DNA of 64,000 nt from Sorlinia euscelidii (lineage in GTDB: Bacteria; Pseudomonadota; Alphaproteobacteria; Acetobacterales; Acetobacteraceae). Made by a program: the position numbers and the translations under genes. The notes beneath the pieces were generated by a model. The model saw nothing but the letters and a program-made list of their open reading frames with translations. It had not been told where the DNA came from and searched no databases. How positions within the stretch are numbered: the stretch's first letter is position 1; every line of letters begins with the position of its first letter. Location: NCBI RefSeq assembly GCF_036452155.1, contig NZ_JAWJZY010000001.1; one strand, written 5' to 3'. This document shows positions 35,914-45,264 of this stretch, one piece after another.

Positions 35914-36942
35914 TCAGCCTGAAAGAAGCGGTACCCGGCTGAGGGTTTCAGATGCGCGGACGCAGCCGACTTCCCGCCCGTTCCAGTTTTTAAGGGGGGC
36001 GCAGCTGAGCGATGCCAGGAAGGTTTGGTCCTCATCCGAGCCGGTCAGAGTGGGTATTTTTTGCAGGAGGGCGGCAAGGGCGACCTCGGCGGCTCGGTTG
36101 GCGCCATCTTCCACCTTAATGGCGATGCCGAGCCCGACATCCGGCAGGGCGGCGACCATGACACCTTCAGCGCCCATTTTACAGAAAACGCGTCTGCCGA
36201 AATGGGTGATCAACCTCGTGTCAAACCGCCCCGTCCCCGCCAGCATGAAGGGCGCGGCCGCTATGGCGGCGCGCAGCCTTGCCGCGGCCTTGCCCCGATC
36301 CGCCTCCAGCATATCACTCGCGCCGAAACGCGCAAAACCAAGTGCGAGCTGACGCAGCGGGATCGCGTAAGTCGGCATGGAGCAGCCATCCATTCCCCGA
36401 TGTTGCGCGTCATAGACCGCATCCGTCATCGTGGCCAGAACCGCCGTGACCTGTTGTTGGACGGGATGATCCGGTGACACGTAATTTTCAGGGTCAAGCT
36501 GCTGGTCCAGAGCGAGGCAGATCAGGCCGGCATGCTTGCCCGAGCAGTTATTATGCAGCGCGGAAGGATGGCCCCCTTGGGCGGCCAGATCGTGGCACGC
36601 TTTATCCCCAAGCGGCCAATGTGCGCCGCATTCCAGGCAGGCCACCGACTGACCCACGCGCTGCAGGATGCCCGCAACAGTCTGAGTATGGGCTTCCTCC
36701 CCATTATGGGAGGCACAGATGACGGCCAGCTCGGCATCCGTCAACTTCAGGCGGGATGCGGCCCCGCTTTCCACCAAGGGCAAAGCGAGGAGCGGTTTGA
36801 CGGTGGAACGCGGAAATACGGCAAGGCTTGTATCGCCTAAAGTGAGCACGTCCCGCCCGGAGGCGTCAACGATGGCGACGCTTCCATAATGGCGCGACTC
36901 AACGCGTCCTCCACGTTCAACTTCGGCAATCAGGTGGCGCAT
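35914..36942 (-). CDS. L-asparaginase, rhizobial type (asparaginase II family PF06089)
   Basis: Hydrolyses L-asparagine to aspartate and ammonia. The family belongs to the serine-lactamase-like fold with a Ser-x-x-Lys motif, seen as RSTVKPLLALP at about residues 45-55. Other signatures: ICASHNGEEAHTQTV, CGAHWPLG with a conserved Cys, HNNCSGKHAGLICLA (about 128-142), and MDGCSMPTYAIPLRQLA. 342 residues matches Rhizobium etli-type enzymes. No signal peptide, so cytoplasmic. It stands alone, with gaps on both sides. Confidence 0.88.
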   Translation of the reverse strand: MRHLIAEVERGGRVESRHYGSVAIVDASGRDVLTLGDTSLAVFPRSTVKPLLALPLVESGAASRLKLTDAELAVICASHNGEEAHTQTVAGILQRVGQSVACLECGAHWPLGDKACHDLAAQGGHPSALHNNCSGKHAGLICLALDQQLDPENYVSPDHPVQQQVTAVLATMTDAVYDAQHRGMDGCSMPTYAIPLRQLALGFARFGASDMLEADRGKAAARLRAAIAAAPFMLAGTGRFDTRLITHFGRRVFCKMGAEGVMVAALPDVGLGIAIKVEDGANRAAEVALAALLQKIPTLTGSDEDQTFLASLSCAPLKNWNGREVGCVRASETLSRVPLLSG

Positions 36943-37361
36943 ATCCGTTTCTGACTTTCAGTATCACTTACGGCATCATGCTTGAACCGGTTCCGGTGCG
37001 CGTCATTCTGCCTCGTAGAGGGGGCATCGCATGTCCGGCCCTGCACTGCAATATGGGAAGCGGGCATCCTTCTTCCTTCACAACGAGCTGGCTTGGCGCC
37101 TTCATCTAATTTGCCGGACAGTCTGACGTGTATGGCAATTCATGTCTTTGAGGCGGGGTCAGATATTTTATCCCCCAAGCCAATCTGTCGATATGAAGCA
37201 TGGACGCTCGTCATAACTATCACATGCGTCCACGCCTCTGAGAAAATCACTTCTGTTTCCTCAGAGGCGATCGTCACACGCGCCCGCGTCCTTGAATAAG
37301 CCTGATCATCAGAGAGTAACTGAGATATTATCTCATGACCGTGACGACCCTTCTTCTTTTA
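36943..37361. other. Gap between the asparaginase gene and the hydrolase array, with twin stem-loops
   Basis: At 37201-37232 TGGACGC pairs with GCGTCCA, and at 37234-37268 GCCTCTGAG pairs with CTCAGAGGC; the two stems are adjacent. They lie about 95-160 bases past the stop of the first hydrolase gene (minus strand) and may terminate the array. The rest, 36943-37200, should hold the asparaginase promoter; no gene seen. Confidence 0.4.
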
Positions 37362-39575
37362 TCAGGATAGAGGCGATAAGAGCATTGCGACCGTGAATGT
37401 AAAACTCCCGGACGGTACGACCGAAATATTGACCCCCGCACGGGTTTGGGCCAGCAAATTTCGTAGAGGTCCTGATCGATTGAATGTCAGTAATATGACG
37501 ATGCGCGTTGATCCTCGTCCAGCCCACGATAGCACATCTGCAGTAAAGGGTGATCCCGGCGAAGCACCGCCAAAATTGGAGATCCACGAATCCAGGAATG
37601 TGACATCGAGAACCCATCTGGAACCGGTTGTAACCGTGACGTTTGCTGGCACTATCTGCCCAGGTATCAAAATGACGGGCGCTGTTGCAATTGTGCCAGT
37701 GCCAAAGAACCTAAAGCCTCCTCCTACAACACCACCTCCGGGAAGCACCGGATTACCTGGATTGACAGGATTACCCGGATTGATCGGATTGACTGGATTA
37801 TTAGGGTTATTGGGATTGTTGTTATTTGGGGGCGTATTACCGAGAGTCAGTGTGTAAAGAGTCACTGAGGACTCCACAGCGCCGGGATCGGTAATAACAC
37901 AGGTTGCGCCATTCATCCTGAAAGAAACATTTTGTATGATGGGCGCCAGGATACCGCTGAGATCGGCACCTTCCGTAAGCCGACGCGTCTCCAGGGACTC
38001 AACGTTCTGGGACAGGTTGGTCACATTGAGCGTGACGCCACCTGAGCTTTCACCGTAATTTCGGGAGCGTGGGGTGAGTTCAGCATTATTGGGAATTTGC
38101 GGCGCGAGAGATTGCCGATTGACAACGTCATTATTCTGAAGTGTCGCTGGATTTTTACCGCCGAAATAATGTTGCACGGACCAGTCATCGGTCATTTGCG
38201 CGACATCCCGGCCGGAATCAACATAATGCTGCCGATACAGCCTGCCACTGGGGGGCGGTGTGTTGGGCTGGCTGAGGGAGCGGTCAATGCGATAATTGGC
38301 GACGAGTATTTTGACGGTGTTGCCTGATTTCCCCGCAAGAATGCTGATGCCTGTGGTGAATGTGTCTGACGTCATGAGGAGGTTCGGCGTCTGTTTGAGC
38401 TGGTTGAACATCGCAAAAGCCTGCGCAGAATAGGTGCAGAAGCTCTTGAAATTAGGATCGACTGGATTGGCCTCATCATTGAATAAGCCAAAGGTGAGGG
38501 CGTCGCCTCGGTAATAATAAGCGCGATCAACTTTGGTGGACTGCATGTAGATCAGGGATGAGGCGATATAAGCGGCGTTCTGCGCGGATTGCACTTTCGA
38601 GAAAACATTGACGGAGGCTTGCGGCGTTGAGTTCCATTCCGTGCAGAGACTCTCTGCATTGCCGAAGCCGTATCGCTGCAATGTGTTCTGGATATTATTG
38701 CCGATATCGATGACGTTTTGCGGGTCGGACGTCGTATTTGCGTAATAATGCCAGGAGAGAAAATCAAGCGGCACGTTATTCGACCGACAAAAGGACAGGA
38801 GCCCATCCAGATAGGCGCTGCCCGGGTTATAACCTGCAGCGACCCCAGCCCCCCCGACCCTGGCGCTCGGATCGATTTCCTTAATCTTCCAGGCGATTTT
38901 TGAGTAGAAATCGTAATAACGGTTCGGGTCGCTACTATTCCAGAAAAAGGGAAGGTCAGGCTCATTCCAGATTTCCCAGTAGGCAATTTTACGCGGGATG
39001 CCGGACATGTTGAGCTGCGCGGAATAACGTTGCACGAGCGTGGCAACAAGTGTCACGTAAATGTCAAAATTAGCAGGCAGATCCGGCCCGCCATCAATCG
39101 TCCGCCCGATGCGGAAAAGGACTTCCCGGTTGATGCCTTGTGGGTTGACACTGGCATTATTATTCATGATTCGCCGGATATAATCATCCGTGATTTCATA
39201 ATTGGAATTGCTGAAAGCCAGGTCGTAATTGCCCTGGCTCATTCCAGTGGCGGCATTAGGGTAAATGGTGCGGACATTACTGAAATTCGCAATAAAGTTG
39301 CGTGCTCTCGTCACCTCGTTTCTGGGGACGTTTGGAATCATCTGGTCATTATTGCCCCCGATCCCGGCAATAAGGCCGTTATCAAGGTCACCAACGCCAT
39401 AAGCGTCGTGCAGACGGATATGCGTGATGCCCATCTGGTTGAACTGGTCTTCCAGATCCGGGAAACCTGGCATAACGGAAATGGGTGAGCCATTAAGGCC
39501 TGCTACATCCTTGAGCTGCCCATTACTACCTTTAGACGTATCCTGAGAATCATAATTAATATTGATCGAAAGCAT
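37362..39575 (-). CDS. GH39-like glycoside hydrolase, tandem copy 1
   Basis: 737 residues. A TIM-barrel catalytic part has the acid/base motif YWEIWNEPD (Glu205) and a likely nucleophile in CTEWNSTP (Glu313), as in clan A retaining enzymes such as beta-xylosidases of family 39. SWHYYANTTSDP and KVDRAYYYRGDALTFGLFND follow. A beta domain runs to about residue 580. An Asn-Pro-rich linker (about 582-612, units NPN, NPV, NPG) leads to a C-terminal module of about 125 residues that differs from the other two copies. No signal peptide: the protein begins MLSININYDSQDTSKG. The ribosome site is weak. Substrate unknown; a surface polysaccharide is a reasonable guess. Confidence 0.82.
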   Translation of the reverse strand: MLSININYDSQDTSKGSNGQLKDVAGLNGSPISVMPGFPDLEDQFNQMGITHIRLHDAYGVGDLDNGLIAGIGGNNDQMIPNVPRNEVTRARNFIANFSNVRTIYPNAATGMSQGNYDLAFSNSNYEITDDYIRRIMNNNASVNPQGINREVLFRIGRTIDGGPDLPANFDIYVTLVATLVQRYSAQLNMSGIPRKIAYWEIWNEPDLPFFWNSSDPNRYYDFYSKIAWKIKEIDPSARVGGAGVAAGYNPGSAYLDGLLSFCRSNNVPLDFLSWHYYANTTSDPQNVIDIGNNIQNTLQRYGFGNAESLCTEWNSTPQASVNVFSKVQSAQNAAYIASSLIYMQSTKVDRAYYYRGDALTFGLFNDEANPVDPNFKSFCTYSAQAFAMFNQLKQTPNLLMTSDTFTTGISILAGKSGNTVKILVANYRIDRSLSQPNTPPPSGRLYRQHYVDSGRDVAQMTDDWSVQHYFGGKNPATLQNNDVVNRQSLAPQIPNNAELTPRSRNYGESSGGVTLNVTNLSQNVESLETRRLTEGADLSGILAPIIQNVSFRMNGATCVITDPGAVESSVTLYTLTLGNTPPNNNNPNNPNNPVNPINPGNPVNPGNPVLPGGGVVGGGFRFFGTGTIATAPVILIPGQIVPANVTVTTGSRWVLDVTFLDSWISNFGGASPGSPFTADVLSWAGRGSTRIVILLTFNRSGPLRNLLAQTRAGVNISVVPSGSFTFTVAMLLSPLS
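37750..37821. repeat. Eight 9-base units coding the Asn-Pro linker of copy 1
   Basis: Plus-strand units of the form GGATTRNYN, for example GGATTACCT, GGATTGACA, GGATTACCC and GGATTGATC, run without a break. Each codes one NPx tripeptide on the minus strand. Length could vary by slippage. Confidence 0.8.
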
Positions 39576-39931
39576 ATTGAACCACTTTTGTTATTATTAT
39601 TAGGATAAAACACAAAAATATATCTTATTCTTTTCACATGTTTAATATTAATATATTTTTGGTTATGAATCAAATCTCTTCACAATATTGTGGTATTTTC
39701 TGTAAAAGGTGAGTTCATTACAAAATTTTGATTTGCGGTTCCTGTGAAATACAAATTTCGGACATAAGAACGGGTCGGGATGGCCCTTTGCAAGGCCCGC
39801 ATGCGTGAACCGGCTGACCGCCCGGCATAAACCGGATGGCCAGCCAATATTTTGATTTTCGTATTGGCTTGCGCTTTGAGAAGGATCGATCAAAACGGTT
39901 GTTCCGATTGCGCCCCCGGAGCGCACGGATT
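39576..39931. other. Gap between hydrolase copies 1 and 2
   Basis: 356 bases. The right part holds inverted repeats (for example GCCAATA/TATTGGC near 39840-39870) that may end transcription of copy 2. The left part, 39580-39720, is very AT-rich and probably carries a promoter for copy 1. No gene seen. Confidence 0.4.
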
Positions 39932-42160
39932 TCAGATCAGAGATGACGCCGTGTATTGGTATGTCAGCAGGATATCGACATTATAAGGTGCGCCGCGCTG
40001 GCCGTGCATCGTGATGCGCAGACCGCTTGATGATGGCGATTGCAGAATGTCCCGCAAGTAACCTGACCGCGTGAATTGCAATGTGAAGACGGCGCGCGTG
40101 ACGTTTGGCCCCAAGGCTGTCCTGGGAAACAGATTGAAGGGTGCGCCACCGACATTCCCGGCGAAACGTGTGATCCCGATATTCGCAACCGACATGACCA
40201 TCTGATAAACCGCGTATATCGGGACGTAGAAATTGCTCGGCACCTGGCTCGCGGGCATGAGAATATGCGGGTTCTGTCCAAAAATATTCGTCGTGCGGAA
40301 CTCAACGGCTCGCCCTGCCGAAGGCGTTGCGGGATTGGTCGGGTTCGTCGGATTGGTTGGGTTCGTGGGGTTTGTCGGGTTTGTCGGATTGGTGGGATTA
40401 TTCGGGTTTGTGGGCGTGTTGCCGAGGGTGAGGGTGTAGAGTGTGACGCTATATTCGGTAGCGCCATTATCCGTTACGGTGCAAGTTGTACCATTCATAT
40501 TGAAGGAGGGCTGTGGGGAGGCTGTCGGCGGCAAAATGGCGCCAAGATCTCCCCCCTCCGCCATGCGCCGCGTTTCAACTGATTGTACATCCATAGGCAG
40601 GTTTACGATCTGAAGGGAGACGCCCCCGCTACTATTGCTGTAGTCACGGTTTTTGGCGGTCAGAGTCGCATTTGTGGGAATTTGGCGAACCGTCTGATTT
40701 TGGGTCACAATATTGTTATTGTTCAATGAGGAGGGATTTTTGCCGGCAAAATAATGTTGCATCGTCCAATCATCCGTCATGACAGAAACATCTCGACCGG
40801 AATCCACGTAATGTTGCTGATAGAGTCGGCCACCGGCGGGCAACGTGTTCGGTTGGCTCAAAGACCGGTCCACGCGAAAATTCGCAACCAGGATTTTCAC
40901 CGTATCACCCGCCTTGCCGGCCAGCACACTGATGCCCGTATTATTTGTGTTTGTCGCTGTCAGCAAAGTCGGCGTCTGATGGAGCTGGTTGAACATCGCG
41001 AAGGCTTGTGCCGCGTACGTGCAGAAGCTTTTGAAATTCGGGTTTGCCGGGTTCGGCTCATCATTGAACAGCCCGAAGGAGAGGCCATCGCCACGGTAAT
41101 AATAAGCGCGATCCACTTTGCAGGACTGCATATAGATCAGGGTCGAGGCGATATAGGCCGCGTTGCGGGCGGATTGAACTTTTGTGAAAACATTGGCGGA
41201 GGCTTGCGGCGTTGAGTTCCACTCTGTGCACAGGCTTTCAACATTGCCGAAACCGTTCTGCTGCAGGGCATTCTGAATGCTGTTGCCGATATCAATGATA
41301 TTTTGCGGGTCGGAGGTGTTGTTTCCGTAATAATGCCAGGAGATGAAGTCGAGCGGCACATTGTTTGATCGGCAGAAAGAGAGCAACCCGTCCAGATAGG
41401 CGCCGCCCGGATTATAACCATTTGCGACGCCAGGCCCACCGACTTTGGCATTCGGATCAAGCTCTTTGATCTTCCAGGCGATTTTTGAGTAAAATTCATA
41501 ATATCGGTTGGGGTCGTTACTGTTCCAGAAAAAAGTGAGGTCAGGCTCGTTCCAGATTTCCCAATAGGCAATCTTGCGGGGTATCCCTGACATGTTGAGC
41601 TGCTGGGAATATCGTTGGACGAGGGTTGAGACGAGGGTCACGTAAATGTCGAAATTGGCGGGTACTTCATAACCGCTATCGATGGTGCGCCCGATGCGAA
41701 AAAGGACCTCGCGATTGATGCCCTGCGGGTTGACGCTGGCATTATTATTCATGATCCGACGGATGTAGTCATCGGTGATGTCGTAATTCGCGTCCCTGAA
41801 GGCGAGGTCGTAATTGCCCTGGCTCATGCCTGTGGCGGCATTGGGGTAAATGGTGCGCACATTGCCGAAACGCGCGACGAAATTACGCGCCTGACCGGCC
41901 TGCGCGTTTGGCACATTTGATATCAATTGGTCATTATTATCCTGCAGACCGGCAACGGCGCCATTATCAAGGTCGCCCACACCGTAAATATCGTGCAAAC
42001 GAACATGTGTGATGCCCATCTGGTTGAACTGGTCTTCCAGATCCGGAAAGCCCGGCATGACGGAAATGGGTGAGCCATTGACACCTGCAACATCCTTGAG
42101 CTGGCCATTATTGCCTTTAGACGAATCCTGAGAGTCATAATTGATATTGATGGAGAGCAT
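39932..42160 (-). CDS. GH39-like glycoside hydrolase, tandem copy 2
   Basis: 742 residues. The first about 580 residues are very close to copy 1, including ITHVRLHDIYGVGDLDNG, YWEIWNEPD and CTEWNSTP, so both catalytic glutamates are kept. The linker is a run of NPT tripeptides. The C-terminal module (about 130 residues: FRTTNIFGQNPHILMPASQV to YQYTASSLI) is only distantly similar to that of copy 1 and contains TLQFTRSGYLRDIL, comparable with LLTFNRSGPLRNLL there. No signal peptide. GGAAGG lies eight to nine bases before the ATG. The gap to copy 3 contains a strong stem-loop. Confidence 0.82.
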   Translation of the reverse strand: MLSININYDSQDSSKGNNGQLKDVAGVNGSPISVMPGFPDLEDQFNQMGITHVRLHDIYGVGDLDNGAVAGLQDNNDQLISNVPNAQAGQARNFVARFGNVRTIYPNAATGMSQGNYDLAFRDANYDITDDYIRRIMNNNASVNPQGINREVLFRIGRTIDSGYEVPANFDIYVTLVSTLVQRYSQQLNMSGIPRKIAYWEIWNEPDLTFFWNSNDPNRYYEFYSKIAWKIKELDPNAKVGGPGVANGYNPGGAYLDGLLSFCRSNNVPLDFISWHYYGNNTSDPQNIIDIGNSIQNALQQNGFGNVESLCTEWNSTPQASANVFTKVQSARNAAYIASTLIYMQSCKVDRAYYYRGDGLSFGLFNDEPNPANPNFKSFCTYAAQAFAMFNQLHQTPTLLTATNTNNTGISVLAGKAGDTVKILVANFRVDRSLSQPNTLPAGGRLYQQHYVDSGRDVSVMTDDWTMQHYFAGKNPSSLNNNNIVTQNQTVRQIPTNATLTAKNRDYSNSSGGVSLQIVNLPMDVQSVETRRMAEGGDLGAILPPTASPQPSFNMNGTTCTVTDNGATEYSVTLYTLTLGNTPTNPNNPTNPTNPTNPTNPTNPTNPTNPATPSAGRAVEFRTTNIFGQNPHILMPASQVPSNFYVPIYAVYQMVMSVANIGITRFAGNVGGAPFNLFPRTALGPNVTRAVFTLQFTRSGYLRDILQSPSSSGLRITMHGQRGAPYNVDILLTYQYTASSLI
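40332..40412. repeat. Nine 9-base units coding the NPT linker of copy 2
   Basis: Plus-strand units alternate GGATTGGTY and GGGTTYGTN, for example GGATTGGTC, GGGTTCGTC and GGGTTTGTC (twice in a row). On the minus strand they code repeated Asn-Pro-Thr. The near-identical units suggest recent expansion. Confidence 0.85.
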
Positions 42161-42250
42161 GTTTCAGGCCTTCCCGCATTTTTATTGTTGTTTCTCTGAG
42201 GCGCTTGTGACCTCCGGAACGCGCCTCATTTCCTCACCTTGAAACAATTA

Positions 42251-42287
42251 TATCCCGCGACGGCTTATTTAAAAACGCCGCGGGATA
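42251..42287. terminator. Stem-loop between hydrolase copies 2 and 3
   Basis: TATCCCGCG (42251-42259) pairs with CGCGGGATA (42279-42287), with further pairing inside. It lies 59 bases past the copy 3 stop on the minus strand, followed by TAATTGTTT there, so it is a good terminator candidate for copy 3. Confidence 0.55.
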
Positions 42288-42345
42288 AGTTAAATGTCAG
42301 GATTAAGACAGTATATGCGCCAAAATTTGCAGGAGACTTTAGAAT

Positions 42346-44541
42346 TTAAGCCGATATAAGCTGCCAATCAATTTGCATCGTGACCGTTGCAGCATCCGTA
42401 TCACCGAGAGACATGGTTGAAGTTGTCCCGGACCCGCTACCAATATCTTTGAGAAATCCGCTTTTCATCGCGCGGAGTCGGAAGGTCGCCGTTTGATGAC
42501 CGCGTCCCATAATGGATCTTCTCATCATTCTGAAATTTCCGGCAAAACTCCAGCCTATCGAAGAGGAAAAAAACGGCCTCTTGGTACGGTCACGCGCATA
42601 AATGATTTTCGGAGAAAGAGAGAGTGTGACGTTATAGATGCTCCCAGCCGTCACGTAATAGTCATCGGGTATGCTGGTCCCTTCTAAGATCTGATCGAAC
42701 CAGATCAACATCACGTTCGTCAATTTTTTCGATACGGAGAAAGATCCCCGGGAGGGTCCAGTCGGCGTCGGTGACGGAACAGGTGGCGGCGCGTTCGTCC
42801 CGTTGGCAAGCGTCAGCGTGTAGAGCGTGACCGTGTCCTCCGTCGCCTCCCGGTCGATAATGGAATAGGTCGAGCCCTGCTGCTGGGCAATCGGGGCCGT
42901 CGTGATCGGGGGCAGCATGGAGCCAAGTCCACCGCCTTCGACAATGCGGCGCGCTTCAAACGAAGCGACGGTCGATGGCATATTTTGAATATTGAGGGTG
43001 ACGCCGCTGCTGCTGGCGTCATAATTGCGCCTTCGCGTGGGGAATGTGCCGTTTGTCGGCAGTTGTCGCACCGTGTCGTGCTGCGTCACGATGTTGTTAT
43101 TGGATAATGATGATGGCTGCATGCCAGCAAAATAATGCTGCACCGACCAATCATCCGTTATCTCACTGATGTCACGACCGAAATCAACATAATGTTGTTG
43201 ATAGAGCTTGCCATTTGACGGCGCTGTGTCAGCCCTGCTGAGCGACGGATCGATCCGGAAGTTCGCGACCAGGATATTCAGTTTGTCGCCACACCGCCCC
43301 GCCAGGAGGCTAATGCCCGTATAATTCGTATCCGTGGTGCGCAGCAGAATCGGCGTTTGTTTTATCTGGTTGAACAGTGCAAAGGCCTGGGCAGCGTAAG
43401 TGCAGAAGCTCTTAAATCGTGTATCAATCGGGTTCGGCGCGTCATTGAACAAACCGAAGGACAGGGCGTCGCCCCGGTAATAATAGGCACGGTCAACCTT
43501 GCAGTTCTGCATGTAGATCAATGACGATGTCAGGTAAGCGGCATTACGGGCAGATTGGACTTTGGTGAACACATTTTTTGACGCAAACGGCGTCGAATTC
43601 CATTCCGAGCAGATGCTCTCAGCGTCTTGAAAGCCATTATTTTTCAGCGACGTCTGTATGGCATTGCCGATATCGATGATGTTCTGGGGGTCAGACGTCA
43701 CGTTTCCGTAATAATGCCACGAGATGAAATCAAGCGGGACATTGTTTGATTTGCAATAAGCGAGGAGCCCGTCAAGGTAGGCGCCACCCGGATTGAACCC
43801 ATTCGCGACGCCGGCACCTCCGACTTTTGCGGAAGGATCAACTTCCTTGATCTTGCGCGCGATCCTGGAATAAAATTCATAGTATCGCGTAGGATCGTTG
43901 CTGTTCCAGAAGAAGGTGAGGTCAGGCTCGTTCCAGATTTCCCAGCGCGTGATTTTGCGGGGTATATTGGAGAGGCCGATATTGGCGGAATAACGCGCAA
44001 CCAGAGTACCGACGAGAGACGCATAAATGTCGAAATCTGCGGGTAATTCGTAGCCTCCGTCGATGGTCCGCCCGACTCGAAACATAACGTCGCGTTGAAT
44101 TCCCTGCGGGTTAACGCTCGCATTATTATTCATGATTCGACGGATATAATCGTCCGTGATGGCGTAATTCGTGTCCTTAAAGGCCAGGTCATAATCACCT
44201 TTTTCCATGCCGATCGCAGCATTGGGGAAAATTGTCCGCAAATTGCCGAAATCAGCGATAAATTTCTTCGCCCGGTCAGCCTGATCCGGCGGAACGTTAG
44301 AGATCATCTGATCATTATTGCCACGGCGCCCGGCGATGGTGCCATTATCAAGGTCACCGACGCCGTAAATGTCGTGCAGACGAACGTCCGCGATGCCCAT
44401 CTGGTTAAACTGATCCTCCAGATCAGGGAAACCTGGCATGACGGATATGGGTGAGCCATTGACGCCGGCGACATCCTTCACCAGGCCTTCCCGGCCGATT
44501 GAGGTGTTCTGGGCAGCGAAATTGATGTCTATCGGTAACAT
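42346..44541 (-). CDS. GH39-like glycoside hydrolase, tandem copy 3
   Basis: 731 residues from the ATG at 44541 (MLPIDINFAAQNTSIG). This start matches the beginning of copies 1 and 2; the frame is open to a TTG at 44574. The catalytic part is clearly homologous but more diverged than copies 1 and 2 are from each other; RWEIWNEPD and CSEWNSTP keep both glutamates. The linker is short (PPPVPSPTPTGPSRG) rather than a tandem repeat. The C-terminal module (SVSKKLTNVMLIWFDQILEG to TVTMQIDWQLISA) contains RAMKSGFLKDIGSGS, matching the SGxLRDI block of copy 2. No signal peptide. First gene of the array. Confidence 0.82.
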   Translation of the reverse strand: MLPIDINFAAQNTSIGREGLVKDVAGVNGSPISVMPGFPDLEDQFNQMGIADVRLHDIYGVGDLDNGTIAGRRGNNDQMISNVPPDQADRAKKFIADFGNLRTIFPNAAIGMEKGDYDLAFKDTNYAITDDYIRRIMNNNASVNPQGIQRDVMFRVGRTIDGGYELPADFDIYASLVGTLVARYSANIGLSNIPRKITRWEIWNEPDLTFFWNSNDPTRYYEFYSRIARKIKEVDPSAKVGGAGVANGFNPGGAYLDGLLAYCKSNNVPLDFISWHYYGNVTSDPQNIIDIGNAIQTSLKNNGFQDAESICSEWNSTPFASKNVFTKVQSARNAAYLTSSLIYMQNCKVDRAYYYRGDALSFGLFNDAPNPIDTRFKSFCTYAAQAFALFNQIKQTPILLRTTDTNYTGISLLAGRCGDKLNILVANFRIDPSLSRADTAPSNGKLYQQHYVDFGRDISEITDDWSVQHYFAGMQPSSLSNNNIVTQHDTVRQLPTNGTFPTRRRNYDASSSGVTLNIQNMPSTVASFEARRIVEGGGLGSMLPPITTAPIAQQQGSTYSIIDREATEDTVTLYTLTLANGTNAPPPVPSPTPTGPSRGSFSVSKKLTNVMLIWFDQILEGTSIPDDYYVTAGSIYNVTLSLSPKIIYARDRTKRPFFSSSIGWSFAGNFRMMRRSIMGRGHQTATFRLRAMKSGFLKDIGSGSGTTSTMSLGDTDAATVTMQIDWQLISA

Positions 44542-45264
44542 AAGGCGAGTTTTTCCTATTATTATTTTCTTCAAATCGCGATGCGTTTGTTAAAACGGCG
44601 CTTTTCGGCGACTCCCTGAGAAATCGTCGTAAAGCGCTCATCAAAATATTGTTGGGGGACAGGTTCGCGGGATAATTCACGCGATTTCAGTCCGTTTCAG
44701 CGGGAGAACGATAGGCCACGCGTTGTGGAACGTGGCTTTCCCCCAGGTCCATCTTAAAGATCTGCGTGCTCAGAGCGCTCGGTAGGGGCTTAAGACGCCC
44801 CAACTTTATAATCAGCAATGGGTGATCGTCATCCGACGCGCAAAAACCGATTTTTCACTTATTCATCCTCAATTGCGGCGACGATGCAGAGGTCTCGTTG
44901 ACCGGAAAATCGCGTCTATCCGACTTTCATGGGAAGAAATCCTGACAAACCGCAGTCCGACGTCGCCCATGACGTAAGACATCATGTCCTTGAAATCTGA
45001 TTTGTTTCATTATTATTTACGCAAGGCTTAATGGAATGTTGATTGAGCGAATGTTAATTTCGTTGAGAAGATAAGTCAAATCTTTTCAAGGCCTTCCGGC
45101 CTGACCACTGTTGAATCGTCAATCGCAATTATGCTCTCAAACGCAGCTAAAAATAGGCTGACAAACAGATGCGCGTCCACCGGCCGAGGGCGCGACGGCG
45201 GACGATTCAGCACGGCGCAACAACAGTATTTTGACGCGGCCGTACGACAATTTCCCGGGCTATA
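44542..45264. other. Gap between hydrolase copy 3 and zur
   Basis: About 720 bases, the longest non-coding stretch here. It should hold the promoter of copy 3 and the end of the zur transcript. AGGCC-TTCC-GGCCT at about 45090-45105 is a small hairpin. The 45000-45080 part is AT-rich. No RNA gene or convincing frame seen. Confidence 0.35.
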
